IMG/VR virus record: IMGVR_UViG_3300022816_000023
Location: 1-53,201 of that record
Direction: 5' to 3' (one strand)
Source: a virus
DNA: 53,201 bases
In this document: piece by piece, positions 1-7,744 of the stretch
How positions within the stretch are numbered: the first letter of the stretch is position 1
Layout: each line of letters begins with the position of its first letter
Notes under the pieces: generated by a model
Databases searched by the model: none
What the model saw: only the letters and a program-made list of their open reading frames with translations
What the model was told of the DNA's origin: nothing
Translations under genes and position numbers: made by a program

Positions 1-37
1 TGCTGAGTCCTGCGAGAGTGGCTGCGATGGTTGACAT
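1..37 (-). CDS. Start of a leftward gene cut by the window edge
   Basis: An ATG on the minus strand at 37-35 opens a frame that reads MSTIAATLAGLS up to the window edge. An AAAGGAG Shine-Dalgarno sequence lies about ten bases upstream, and the start lies 23 bases beyond the stop of the 915-residue gene, so it is the next gene of the same leftward operon. Only 12 residues are visible and no function can be given. Confidence 0.55.
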   Translation of the reverse strand, partial: MSTIAATLAGLS

Positions 38-60
38 ATTAATAAACTCCTTTATTCCCC

Positions 61-2808
61 TTATTCCTCCTCTTTCGGAGCCAGATAAGGGAACATGCGA
101 ATCAGTTGTTTGCCTAGCATTTGCATGACTTCGGCATAATTGAGGTCGGGCTGGGGGTCTTCCCAGTTTTCATCTAGTTGATGTAATGCTGAAAGAACTC
201 CTTGGGCGTCCATGCCCTTGGCGGTGAAGATACGATTTCTTCCTGGAATGTTTTCTGAAGCTGAGCCAGTACGGAAGAATTCCTTTTCAACTATAATGAC
301 TTCAATCTTCCTTTCCCCCATCACCTCACCTGACTCATCGTACTCTTGCACGATAACTCGACGAGATTTAGGTGGTGTGTCTCCTAAGAAGGCTCGAATA
401 GCCTGCTTCTTTGAAAGCTCATGTATTGGGAACATGATGTCGATAGGAATTCTTTTCCCATCTTCAATGTACCAACACTGTGGGGTGCGTCGTGGCATGA
501 ACTTATTGCCAACGATATCTACCGATTTACCCAACTCAGCTATAAAGCGTGGGTCGAATAACCAGACTTTAACTGTTCTTCCAGGCCAAGTTCGGAAGGT
601 GTTAGTACAACCTGCCGTCTCGGGGTCTAGGTTGTTAGCTTTACAATGGTTCTTGAATTCCAGTTTGGTGTTGAATGTCTGAGGAAGGAAGGCTTTGTTG
701 GTCTTCTGCTTCTCAATACCTGTTGGGGTGGTGTAGACTTGAGTCTGAGTGTCCATCTTACAGACGCAGACAACAGCCTTGTACATGTGGGTAGCTCTGG
801 CAAGCTGTGAACGCTGCTTACCAACACGACTGATGTGGGCAGTCTTAGGTCCCAGAATGGCAGTACCATTGGGGTGAGCCACTACGTACGTCCTAACCCT
901 TCGGTCTCGCTGCTTATTACCAGAGATGCAAAGACGTACAGTGGAATCAGCTTCCCTTGCCACTGTGTACATCTCCTCAGCACTCATATCCTTCATGTAG
1001 TCGATGACAACGCATTGACCCATGACTTGAATGCCGATGTAGTTGGGAATTAACTTCCCATTTTCAATGATGGCACCTATTTCAGTACCATACTTACCTA
1101 AGTACTCCAGCATGGCAGTTTGAAGAATAGGTACCTTCACTGGATACTTCTCAAAATGGTCATGGTACTCGCCCTTCCCATCCATCTGACTCATGAAATA
1201 GTTGGTCTGAACCCCATTGGTGGGGTTTATGATGCACGAATCAAATCGTGATACCAACTTCCTTCCTTCCTTCCGAGTGTATGTGACTACAGTACGGAAT
1301 TCCTGCTTCATGTGGTCTAAGGGGTGTACAAATGCTTTCTTTTCAGCATCCCATACCGGGGGCAATATGAACATGTACGTGAGGCCAGTGTACTCCCCAC
1401 CTTGTCGCTTGACATCAGTGAATGCAACTGGCTCTCCGTTGGGGAGTGTTGCAGTCAGGATTATCATTGGAATCCCCGCCTTCCGAAGTTTAGGGTCGGA
1501 ATGTGGGACTTCCTGAACACGTAGACGGCCATGCTTAATCAAACGATTGATAAGCCCGGTGTCTTCGGTCACTCGTGTTGGTGGTGTTGGGACAAAGCCT
1601 GTTGGCTCATCCCGCAATAGGAAGTGTTTCTCACTCAGGTCGAGATTTATTACTCTGTCACACAACTTATGCAAGTTGGTGTTCAGGATGTACTTCATCT
1701 TGGAGTCGTCCAAGCCAGACATTGCCTGCTTGGTTGAGGTTAACAACGGTGCAATGCGTGGGTCCATCTTTCGGTTGAATGATGCTGCACTTTGAGCATC
1801 CTCTAAGATGGTGAAGTCTTTATTATCCTTTGTCATAGCCTTGAAATTGTTCTTTTCAATTTCAAGAAAACGGTAAGGATTGGTGAATGCGTGGGCACGC
1901 CGTGCATGTAGGTTAGGCCAGCCACCCTTTGGTGCAGGTTGGTTCTTCTTGGGAGTAATCTCCCACAAATCCATTGTGTCGTAGGTGGAGTCCAACATTC
2001 CAATTGGCAACTCCGTATGAGATTTGATGAAGTTGGTGTATTCATCCATCGGAACGTATCGGCTGCCATCTTTCTTGGTGACGTATGTTACAGCCTCGTT
2101 ATCAGGCTTTGGCAAACCTTGACGTCTGTATAGTAGAGGTGGGAATAGGTCATACCACTCTTTCAGGTCTGCGTCAGTCAATGAGTGGAAGTGCTCAATA
2201 GCCTTCCCTCGCTGATAGTTGAGCACAGGTACACGTTTTGTGATGGGCCACTTGATACAGACTGCCTGGTACTTGGTCCAAAGAGTCTCGGCTGATTCGC
2301 CTTCCCGCTCGATGGGAATCCACTTTTCACGGGTGGACATTCTATCAGCATCAGCGTCAATCTCTCGTGCCGCTGCCCAGGACTCGTTGAGCACAATCCT
2401 TTCTGGATTACCCTGAGAATCATAGTCGTAGTAGAACGACCCTGGAGGGCAATTGGCACAAACTCCAACTGGGCACTCGGTAGACCAGAATTTCACCGCA
2501 GTCTGAGACAACAAGTATAGGTAAATTTCCTTACCGATGCTTTGAAGAGCCTCTTTAAAGTTTCCGGACTTCAAGTGCTTCATGAATGGAGGGAGCACCG
2601 GCTCTACGATATCTTGACCTTCCTTGGTCAAGTAAGTCTTCATGGCTGAAGGTATATAAGCTACTCCCTTCAGTGTCTTTTCAGTCTTCCCAAGCTCAAC
2701 ATCCATGAAGAGGATGCGAGTCATGGTCTTGGGGTTTTCTTTGATGGCATTCTCCAACATTTCGCGATGTTTCTGGATTGCCGTTTCAATTGTCATTGTT
2801 TCAGACAT
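61..2808 (-). CDS. Large 915-residue phage protein of unknown function
   Basis: A long open frame that starts at ATG 2808 behind a clean AGGAG site. I do not recognise the family. The protein looks soluble: no signal peptide or membrane segment is evident. A cysteine cluster near residues 112-120 (ECPVGVCANCPPG) could bind a metal. The C-terminal 50 residues are acidic and end in KEEE. It is the largest gene of the left operon and follows a small membrane protein with an 18-base gap, so the two are probably co-transcribed. A replication, transcription or host-takeover role is possible from its position among accessory genes, but nothing in the sequence proves one. Existence of the gene is near certain; the function is open. 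Confidence 0.9.
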   Translation of the reverse strand: MSETMTIETAIQKHREMLENAIKENPKTMTRILFMDVELGKTEKTLKGVAYIPSAMKTYLTKEGQDIVEPVLPPFMKHLKSGNFKEALQSIGKEIYLYLLSQTAVKFWSTECPVGVCANCPPGSFYYDYDSQGNPERIVLNESWAAAREIDADADRMSTREKWIPIEREGESAETLWTKYQAVCIKWPITKRVPVLNYQRGKAIEHFHSLTDADLKEWYDLFPPLLYRRQGLPKPDNEAVTYVTKKDGSRYVPMDEYTNFIKSHTELPIGMLDSTYDTMDLWEITPKKNQPAPKGGWPNLHARRAHAFTNPYRFLEIEKNNFKAMTKDNKDFTILEDAQSAASFNRKMDPRIAPLLTSTKQAMSGLDDSKMKYILNTNLHKLCDRVINLDLSEKHFLLRDEPTGFVPTPPTRVTEDTGLINRLIKHGRLRVQEVPHSDPKLRKAGIPMIILTATLPNGEPVAFTDVKRQGGEYTGLTYMFILPPVWDAEKKAFVHPLDHMKQEFRTVVTYTRKEGRKLVSRFDSCIINPTNGVQTNYFMSQMDGKGEYHDHFEKYPVKVPILQTAMLEYLGKYGTEIGAIIENGKLIPNYIGIQVMGQCVVIDYMKDMSAEEMYTVAREADSTVRLCISGNKQRDRRVRTYVVAHPNGTAILGPKTAHISRVGKQRSQLARATHMYKAVVCVCKMDTQTQVYTTPTGIEKQKTNKAFLPQTFNTKLEFKNHCKANNLDPETAGCTNTFRTWPGRTVKVWLFDPRFIAELGKSVDIVGNKFMPRRTPQCWYIEDGKRIPIDIMFPIHELSKKQAIRAFLGDTPPKSRRVIVQEYDESGEVMGERKIEVIIVEKEFFRTGSASENIPGRNRIFTAKGMDAQGVLSALHQLDENWEDPQPDLNYAEVMQMLGKQLIRMFPYLAPKEEE

Positions 2809-2826
2809 GATATCTCCTGTAAGCCG

Positions 2827-3174
2827 TTAGGCCTGGAACGTTGCGTGAGCTAAGCGTTTGGCTTCTGTCATATTCTTGACAGGAATACCAGTCTTCCACT
2901 CTTGGTCGGTGGAACCAGGTTGGGATACAAAGAATGCACCATCAACCTTCTTCAGATGGAAGGTCAAGCCATTATGCTGAAATGTTGCAATATCTGGGAT
3001 TGCAACTGGTGTTGGTGCAGAGGGCTTTTCCTCCAAAGCTTTATTCATAGCCTTAGCGCCCTTACTCATGAGGATACCGGCACCAATTATGGTACCGATA
3101 ATTGCCGCAACAATAGCGCCAATGAACAGAAACAGACCTCCTAAGAGGCCGATGCTAACATGTCCTGGTTTCAC
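2827..3174 (-). CDS. Small membrane-anchored protein, 115 residues
   Basis: It begins with GTG at 3174, overlapping the TGA of the upstream 40-residue gene by four bases (GTGA), which implies translational coupling. Residues 7-35 form one long hydrophobic segment rich in Gly, Ile and Ala (LLGGLFLFIGAIVAAIIGTI), the mark of a single membrane helix, perhaps a hairpin. A short alanine/proline linker leads to a soluble C-terminal domain of about 55 residues with mixed charge. The likely topology is an N-terminal anchor with a cytoplasmic domain. The family is not recognised. It could modify the host envelope during infection, but that is inference. Confidence 0.75.
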   Translation of the reverse strand: MKPGHVSIGLLGGLFLFIGAIVAAIIGTIIGAGILMSKGAKAMNKALEEKPSAPTPVAIPDIATFQHNGLTFHLKKVDGAFFVSQPGSTDQEWKTGIPVKNMTEAKRLAHATFQA

Positions 3175-3293
3175 TTGTTAATCACCTTATGCTTTCTGTA
3201 ACTGAGGGTAGCTCGAACGGAAGCCCATTTCCATCCCTTCCTTCTAACACTCCGAGCCTTTTGGCGATTTCGTTCCAACGTACACTGTATCAT
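3171..3293 (-). CDS. Very basic 40-residue protein
   Basis: A short frame whose ATG (3293-3291) overlaps the TAA of the YbaB-like gene (TAATG) and whose TGA overlaps the GTG of the membrane-protein gene (GTGA). Both junctions are typical coupled junctions, which is the main reason to accept so small a gene. About a third of the residues are Arg, Lys or His (e.g. RNRQKARSVRRKGWKW), so it may bind nucleic acid. No family is recognised. Confidence 0.6.
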   Translation of the reverse strand: MIQCTLERNRQKARSVRRKGWKWASVRATLSYRKHKVINK

Positions 3294-3598
3294 TAGTGGG
3301 TCTCCTTCATGGCCTGTTTCAGATTATTGATTGCCACTTCTTTGCGGCAATTGTTTGCTTGCTCGAAAGCCTTCTTTGAGGCCTCCAGTATTGAATTCGA
3401 AATGGATTTGTGGTCATTCCAGTCAATCCAATCTTCAGCAAGGGATACTGAAAGAGTTTCTCCAGCACCGTTTACGATGATGGTAACCCCACCTGATGTA
3501 GCGGAGTACTCATAGTCCTGCAAAGAATCCTCTAAGGCATCTATCTTTGCCATAGAGTCCCGGACTGCATTCTGTTGGAATTGCTTTGGTAGTTTCAT
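3293..3598 (-). CDS. YbaB/EbfC-like nucleoid-associated protein
   Basis: The 101-residue product has the layout of the YbaB/EbfC family: an N-terminal amphipathic helix (residues 1-30), a central beta sheet with the hallmark turn SGGVTIIVNGAGETLSVSL (about 35-53), then a long C-terminal helix (KSISNSILEASKKAFEQA). YbaB proteins are dimeric DNA-binding proteins of the bacterial nucleoid, about 100 residues long, so the length fits. It overlaps the preceding gene by ATGA. A phage copy could compact or mark phage DNA, or interfere with host nucleoid proteins; that role is inference. The fold assignment is fairly strong from the pattern alone. Confidence 0.7.
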   Translation of the reverse strand: MKLPKQFQQNAVRDSMAKIDALEDSLQDYEYSATSGGVTIIVNGAGETLSVSLAEDWIDWNDHKSISNSILEASKKAFEQANNCRKEVAINNLKQAMKETH

Positions 3599-3861
3599 TT
3601 CAGAATCTCCTTTGGCTTATTACCGGTCAGTGGTGTCACTACGTCTCCTTCACCAGGAAGGTCAACGTGGAAGGGGATGAACTCACGGAATGGCACGTTG
3701 TTGATACGCGCCAACCACCTTCCCCATGCCTTGGCAACTAAGTAGTTTTCGTACTTGTAGGTTGCCAGGATGGTAGCTGTACCTTGACGTAAAACCCAAC
3801 AGTGCCTCCAATACCGGAGGGACACTGAGTAAGAGTCTAAAGGATAAAAGGGTTTAGGCAT
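3595..3861 (-). CDS. Small protein of unknown function, 88 residues
   Basis: It starts at ATG 3861, with the stop of the upstream gene at 3863-3865, and overlaps the YbaB-like gene by ATGA at its end. The sequence is aromatic-rich with many Trp and Tyr in the first 50 residues (SLRYWRHCWVLRQG), and has no membrane segment. I do not recognise it. Its tight junctions on both sides make it a real operon member. Confidence 0.75.
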   Translation of the reverse strand: MPKPFYPLDSYSVSLRYWRHCWVLRQGTATILATYKYENYLVAKAWGRWLARINNVPFREFIPFHVDLPGEGDVVTPLTGNKPKEILK

Positions 3862-3862
3862 C

Positions 3863-4246
3863 TTATTTCAAATTGGCCAAGTACATCTTAGCCCAGTCTC
3901 CGATTAGTGTGAATGACTCAGTGAAGAAGCACTCATTCAGTGCCAATGGTTCTTCATCTGAATCTGGATGGCCAATCTTTGTTCTGGTCCACTCTGTTGT
4001 CTTTTTAGAGTAGAATGGTATTGGCCAACCCTGCTCACAATACGCATACAAGTAACGCTCCAGGGAGTCTCCTGAGAGGGTCACGGCGTACACCATGTCG
4101 AGGAAGGTGAAGAGGGCTTGGTGTCCGTCTGTCACTATAGCTTCTGCTATAACTTTCTGGACGGCCTCCTCATCATTCCACTTAGTTGTTTCTGAATAGA
4201 ACTTGCTGAGACTTCCGCCCCGTTCTCCGACAGTGATTTTAATCAT
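3863..4246 (-). CDS. Soluble protein of unknown function, 127 residues
   Basis: A frame with an ATGA overlap to the upstream zinc-motif gene (4243-4246). The product is mildly acidic and aromatic, without signal peptide or membrane helix. No motif was recognised. Being coupled to both neighbours, it belongs to the same leftward transcript. Confidence 0.75.
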   Translation of the reverse strand: MIKITVGERGGSLSKFYSETTKWNDEEAVQKVIAEAIVTDGHQALFTFLDMVYAVTLSGDSLERYLYAYCEQGWPIPFYSKKTTEWTRTKIGHPDSDEEPLALNECFFTESFTLIGDWAKMYLANLK

Positions 4247-4593
4247 AGCTTACCACTTCCATTACAGTTCAGGCAAATACGCCATTTACCATACTCCTTT
4301 AGGTCATCTTCTTCCAAGAAGGGGTGACCTGTACCATTACAGCACCCACAAATAGTCCCAGAAATGATAGAAGGCTCCCATTCCTCATTGTCTCCACCCT
4401 CAACCAGTTCTACTTTGAGGAATAGATTGGAGTGTCCCTTTGGAGTGAATAGGATTGGGTACTTAGTCAATTGCACTCCCTTCTCTCTGAAGTGCTCAGC
4501 GAGTTCTACCAAGACATCTGCAACTCCTGGTGATTGCCGTCGATGGATCACTGGATGAGCAGTGTCAATCTGAATAACAAGCTTTTGTTTCAT
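4243..4593 (-). CDS. Protein with a C-terminal DnaJ-type zinc motif pair
   Basis: 116 residues, ATG at 4593 behind AAGGAG. The C-terminal 40 residues hold two CxxCxGxG repeats, CGCCNGTG and CLNCNGSG, spaced about 20 residues apart. This is the arrangement of one zinc site of the DnaJ central domain. The N-terminal 75 residues form an unrelated alpha/beta domain that I cannot assign. There is no J domain, so this is not a co-chaperone; a zinc-stabilised binding module is more likely. It is the first gene after a gap of 130 bases on its 5' side, so a promoter may lie there. Confidence 0.75.
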   Translation of the reverse strand: MKQKLVIQIDTAHPVIHRRQSPGVADVLVELAEHFREKGVQLTKYPILFTPKGHSNLFLKVELVEGGDNEEWEPSIISGTICGCCNGTGHPFLEEDDLKEYGKWRICLNCNGSGKL

Positions 4594-4723
4594 AGAAACT
4601 CCTTAAGGACTCTTTCAGTCCCTGTCAACTTAAATGTAATAATTGTAGACCTATTGTAACTGAAAATATGTCAGTTTTGTATAGGCTCCCAACCGCATAG
4701 GGTAAACACTACCGGAGGGGATA

Positions 4724-5107
4724 TTAATCAAGAGGCTTCATACTCGTTTCAGAATATAAGGTCCCATTGTAATCTATGTCGGTTGGTGAAATATAGTAAT
4801 ACCCCACCAAGTAATCAGCGTAATTCACCTTCTTGAACTGGTGATATACTTTCCGATTACCTTCACGAGTCTGAAGATAGCCATAATAAACTATCTTGGT
4901 CCAGTCCTTTGGTTGAGTTTTGTACCTGTACTCCTCTCCAGGTGCGTACTTCAAGGTGCTGAGTATAAACTGGCTCTCATGAATCTCAAGGTAGGCTCCA
5001 CGTCCACCAATCACTAGGCGTGTATACCCAGTAGCGATTAGTGGCCCACGAGCACCTGAACCCAATTTGGCGTATATGTTCAACGGTTTAAATGTTAAGT
5101 CTCTCAT
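4724..5107 (-). CDS. Protein of unknown function, 127 residues
   Basis: It starts at ATG 5107, overlapping the stop of the SLOG-domain gene by four bases (ATGA). The product is basic and tyrosine-rich with predicted beta character (repeated short strands such as YTRLVIGGRGAYLEIHESQF). No family recognised. It is the last gene of the DUF4326-macro-SLOG transcript before a 130-base gap, so it may work with them. Confidence 0.75.
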   Translation of the reverse strand: MRDLTFKPLNIYAKLGSGARGPLIATGYTRLVIGGRGAYLEIHESQFILSTLKYAPGEEYRYKTQPKDWTKIVYYGYLQTREGNRKVYHQFKKVNYADYLVGYYYISPTDIDYNGTLYSETSMKPLD

Positions 5108-5643
5108 GCTATTGTCCTCAAGAAAGCATTCAATGCCTTCATATCTGCCTCATTGTAGAGATTATAAACGGGAATCTCGTATGCCCGTGCTATTCTTATA
5201 GCTTGCCCTGTTCCTCCTGAGTCTTTACCATCCTTAGTCCAACAGATTACAAATGCTGAAAAGACTTCTAGGTGGTAACCCATTATCTGACATACATTCC
5301 TTGTATGACATGACCGAGCGAATGCCCCACAGTTATACCAATGAGGGCAGTGTTTCTCAGCCACCCTTTCAGCTTCAGCCTTAGCAGCACCCTTGAGAAT
5401 ATAGCATCCCTGTTCGGTGGTGTATCTACCTTGGAAGCCATTGAATGGTAGGTAGATTTCTTTCAGTTCACCAGCACCCTCCTCAAATGCTGTATCCATT
5501 CCCTTAGCACCACCACTACGGAGAGTATACCCTCGCTCATGAAGCCACCTTGCAATTGAAATAGCTTTCATAGCTACCCCTTCAGGAAGGCCATTCATGT
5601 TGAAGCCTTCCCTCGAACCTACACCGCAATAGATTTTATTCAT
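5104..5643 (-). CDS. SLOG-superfamily (DprA/LOG-like) nucleotide-binding protein
   Basis: The start chosen is ATG 5643, because a GGAGG site lies six bases before it and it abuts the macro gene stop at 5645; a longer frame upstream would run inside the macro gene. The 179-residue product begins with IYCGVGSRE and carries a glycine-rich SGGAKGMD loop at residues 43-50, the phosphate-binding signature of DprA/Smf and LOG Rossmann folds, with a second glycine-rich stretch (GGTGQAIRIA) near residue 140. SLOG domains bind or cleave nucleotide ligands such as NAD or ADP-ribose derivatives. Translation is probably coupled to the macro-domain gene, which points to shared substrate chemistry. Exact substrate unknown. 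Confidence 0.75.
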   Translation of the reverse strand: MNKIYCGVGSREGFNMNGLPEGVAMKAISIARWLHERGYTLRSGGAKGMDTAFEEGAGELKEIYLPFNGFQGRYTTEQGCYILKGAAKAEAERVAEKHCPHWYNCGAFARSCHTRNVCQIMGYHLEVFSAFVICWTKDGKDSGGTGQAIRIARAYEIPVYNLYNEADMKALNAFLRTIA

Positions 5644-5644
5644 T

Positions 5645-6124
5645 CTAATTTCCTCCATACGTGACCACATAAAAGCGGTCATCCAGGATTTCTGAAATAG
5701 TAGGCTTAACATTTTCGAATAAAAGCCCACCTCGGCCACAACCGGGCCTCGGCAAACAGATAGACTTCCAGCCATAATGATCGGCCATCCTCACAAGTAG
5801 TCGTGCTGACTTCTGAATCAGCAACAGTGAAGAATCATCCCTCCAATGATTCTTTGTAGGAAATGACACAACGTTCATTGTATGCCATTCACCTTGAGGG
5901 AATGCAATATTAACCCCCAACTGACAGAGAATAGGCACATTCTTCATATCGTGTGCCTTCAACACCGCCCCGAAGTAATAAGATAGCCCTGGAACCCTCC
6001 TATTGAATTCCAAGGCAATGCCAGCACCCATAGTCAATGACCCGTCTTTCTTCAGTATATTGTTGGTGGTACAACAAATTGCATCACACTTAATACTGAA
6101 AAGATTGCCACGTATTTCTTTCAT
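5645..6124 (-). CDS. Macro-domain protein (ADP-ribose binding or hydrolysing)
   Basis: The 159-residue product is a single macro domain. It shows the N-terminal GNLF strand, CTTNN, the MGAGIALEFNRRVPG segment (32-46) that contacts the distal ribose, and PRPGCGRGGL (125-134) forming the phosphate loop. The size matches stand-alone macro domains of the ALC1/Poa1p type, which remove ADP-ribose from proteins or DNA, or act on ADP-ribose phosphate. It starts at 6124, overlapping the stop of a 28-residue gene (ATGA), and is followed two bases later by the SLOG gene. In a phage it may reverse host ADP-ribosylation or remove signalling nucleotides; that is inference from the family. Confidence 0.85.
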   Translation of the reverse strand: MKEIRGNLFSIKCDAICCTTNNILKKDGSLTMGAGIALEFNRRVPGLSYYFGAVLKAHDMKNVPILCQLGVNIAFPQGEWHTMNVVSFPTKNHWRDDSSLLLIQKSARLLVRMADHYGWKSICLPRPGCGRGGLLFENVKPTISEILDDRFYVVTYGGN

Positions 6125-6207
6125 TTCAGTAACCCCTCGAATACATCAAGTACAAGGCTTACCAAGTCTTCCCCTTCATAGGGAAATTCGAATTCTAACT
6201 GTTGCAT
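6121..6207 (-). CDS. 28-residue microprotein between DUF4326 and macro genes
   Basis: An ATG at 6207 preceded by AAGGAGG overlaps the upstream stop by one base (TGATG). The frame ends with TGA overlapping the macro start (ATGA). The peptide begins MQQLEFEFPYEGEDLVSLVL and ends in GLLK; it is acidic with an amphipathic helix in its second half. The strong ribosome binding site and exact junctions support translation. It may bind a neighbour or serve only to couple translation. Confidence 0.6.
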   Translation of the reverse strand: MQQLEFEFPYEGEDLVSLVLDVFEGLLK

Positions 6208-6548
6208 CAATCCTCCTTATTCAACTGACCTGCTACGAATAGCAGGTAATCACCATGACACGGTGCTGGATTACACCAACACACTAGCGTCTTCCCGTGT
6301 AGAGACCGTACAGCCTCTCTGAATGGCAAATCAGTCTTCAGTCGCTCCTCCAAGTACAAGCGGTAACAGGGCAGCGTAGAGCCACCAGTGATGTGAATCT
6401 GACTGCACCTCGTACAGACAGTCCCCAATACACAAGGGTTCTTGAAGGTGCTCTCAGGAACACCCCATGATACGTTCTTCCTTCCAATGTAGACGTAGCT
6501 CGGGTCACTCTTCCAATCCACAGGTGCTGACCTAATGTTGATAATCAT
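6207..6548 (-). CDS. DUF4326 family protein
   Basis: 113 residues, ATG 6548 behind TAGGAGG. The C-terminal segment LVCWCNPAPCHGDYLL (88-103) is the signature of DUF4326, a small family common in phages and mobile elements; the upstream FKNPCVLG segment and the middle aromatic helix also fit. Two further cysteines (CTRC, 45-48) could make a metal site with the CxC of the signature. The biochemical role of the family is not known to me. It heads the cassette with the macro and SLOG genes, so a role in the same nucleotide pathway is plausible. Confidence 0.75.
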   Translation of the reverse strand: MIINIRSAPVDWKSDPSYVYIGRKNVSWGVPESTFKNPCVLGTVCTRCSQIHITGGSTLPCYRLYLEERLKTDLPFREAVRSLHGKTLVCWCNPAPCHGDYLLFVAGQLNKED

Positions 6549-6570
6549 TCTTATTCCTCCTAACGGTTGG

Positions 6571-6605
6571 ATTGGTACTGAATGATTAGTCCACTGAGTA
6601 CCAAT
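6571..6605 (-). terminator. Inverted repeat between two leftward genes, possible terminator
   Basis: A perfect 9-bp inverted repeat (ATTGGTACT and AGTACCAAT, 17-base loop) lies just after the stop of the 233-residue gene and before the DUF4326 start. No clear U-tract follows on the minus strand, so it may be a weak terminator, an RNA-processing site or an operator. Confidence 0.4.
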
Positions 6606-6619
6606 GCCACTACTACGAA

Positions 6620-7321
6620 TTACGCAGAGACCTTCTTAGCCTTGCGAACGACAGCCTTACCAGCTGCCTTGACCTGAGCAGCCTCCTTGAGACCCTTGAC
6701 TACGTTGACGATGATCTCCTTGAGAGGTGCGTGGGTCTTCTCAAGATTGCCGAGTCGGAAGACATAGTTCTTCACGGTAGTCTGACCACTATCGGTCTTA
6801 CCATAGACCTTAGTGAGCAACTGGTTCTTCAGCTCCGCCTTGCTCTTGTCAGAGTACACGAAGCACTCTACGTCCGAAACCTTCTTCTCGATAGCCCAGG
6901 TCTGTGCAGCCACCAGGGACTTCACCTGCACCACCTTCATGAGTTCGTACTCGAAGGTGCCACCCACGGGGGCCTTCTTCACCACGATGATGGCCTGAAG
7001 CTTATCATCCTTGGAACAGACGTAGAAGCCAACGTACCTGGGAGTCCCCTGCTTGGGCATCACAGGGGCGTGCTTGGCGTCCCACTGTGCCTGAGCACGG
7101 GCCATGTGCTCCTCATACATTGCCTGGTGGATGGCCTCGGGGGTGAGGGCTGGGGCGATGGCATCAAGGACGATTTGAGTGTTGTCGAGTTTCATGTTGG
7201 TATTCTCCTGAAGGTTCTGCGAATCCTGGGAAGCGGTCGTGGTATCCATCAAGGATACGTTGTCGAGTAGGGTTGCCGCTGCAATAGCAGTAGGCTTTTG
7301 TGATTTACGCATTGTTCTCAT
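6620..7321 (-). CDS. Lysine/alanine-tailed protein of unknown function, 233 residues
   Basis: Two starts are credible: ATG 7321 with AAAAGG six bases before it, and ATG 7195 (residue 43) with AGGAG nine bases before it. The first 42 residues are polar and low in complexity, so the shorter 191-residue form may be the main product. The centre looks like an alpha/beta domain. The last 25 residues are rich in Lys, Ala and Val (e.g. AAGKAVVRKAKKVSA), like a nucleic-acid-binding tail. By eye this gene is distinctly richer in G+C than its neighbours. No family recognised. Confidence 0.75.
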   Translation of the reverse strand: MRTMRKSQKPTAIAAATLLDNVSLMDTTTASQDSQNLQENTNMKLDNTQIVLDAIAPALTPEAIHQAMYEEHMARAQAQWDAKHAPVMPKQGTPRYVGFYVCSKDDKLQAIIVVKKAPVGGTFEYELMKVVQVKSLVAAQTWAIEKKVSDVECFVYSDKSKAELKNQLLTKVYGKTDSGQTTVKNYVFRLGNLEKTHAPLKEIIVNVVKGLKEAAQVKAAGKAVVRKAKKVSA

Positions 7322-7360
7322 GTTGAGCCTTTTACCGAGGTCGCTCAGCTCACGTATCAG

Positions 7361-7744
7361 TTAGTCGTTAAACGGGTACAGCCGTAACTGGGCATTCACT
7401 TCTGCCAGTTTCAGCTGGATGAATTTCTCATACCAGGCGTTTTGGGTCGAGGACTCATAGGGGTCTAAAGCCACCAGCTCCCTAGTGAGTCGTGTGTGGG
7501 CCTTCACAAGCCCACTGAGGGTATGCTTGTGTTCTCTTCTTACGAAAACATCCTCCCCTCTGAAGCTGAAAAGAAATCTAAGATATTCCAACTCTTTCTT
7601 CAGCTCCTCTAACTCCATTTTGAGTTGTTCTGCGAAAATCTTGAGACTCATTTCAGCTCCCTCCTGTTGAAACCATACAAGGCTTACGAAGTCAGCTACT
7701 CTTACGAATAGGTAGCACAAAACGATGAGAATGAGGATGCTCAT
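7361..7744 (-). CDS. Membrane-anchored coiled-coil protein, 127 residues
   Basis: ATG 7744 overlaps the stop of an upstream 33-residue membrane peptide (ATGA). Residues 2-25 are hydrophobic (ILILIVLCYLFVRV), consistent with an N-terminal membrane helix. A heptad-like helix rich in Leu, Glu and Lys follows (about 32-58), then a second helical stretch. Anchor plus coiled coil resembles inner-membrane spanins or signal-anchored phage proteins, but no lysis genes are adjacent and the match is only architectural. An internal ATG before SLKIFAEQ would give a soluble form. Confidence 0.65.
   Translation of the reverse strand: MSILILIVLCYLFVRVADFVSLVWFQQEGAEMSLKIFAEQLKMELEELKKELEYLRFLFSFRGEDVFVRREHKHTLSGLVKAHTRLTRELVALDPYESSTQNAWYEKFIQLKLAEVNAQLRLYPFND

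Noticed and set aside
212-682. A 156-codon rightward frame opposite the 915-residue gene
   Set aside because: No ribosome binding site, no neighbour on that strand, and the opposite-strand gene explains the region.
5644-5775. Longer version of the SLOG gene starting inside the macro gene
   Set aside because: The added 44 residues do not fit the SLOG fold and the ATG at 5643 has a GGAGG site at ideal distance.
6731-7270. A 179-codon rightward open frame opposite the 233-residue gene
   Set aside because: It lies wholly opposite a better supported leftward gene with ribosome binding sites. The high G+C content of this stretch removes stop codons by chance, and the product is a low-complexity Leu/Gly/His sequence.
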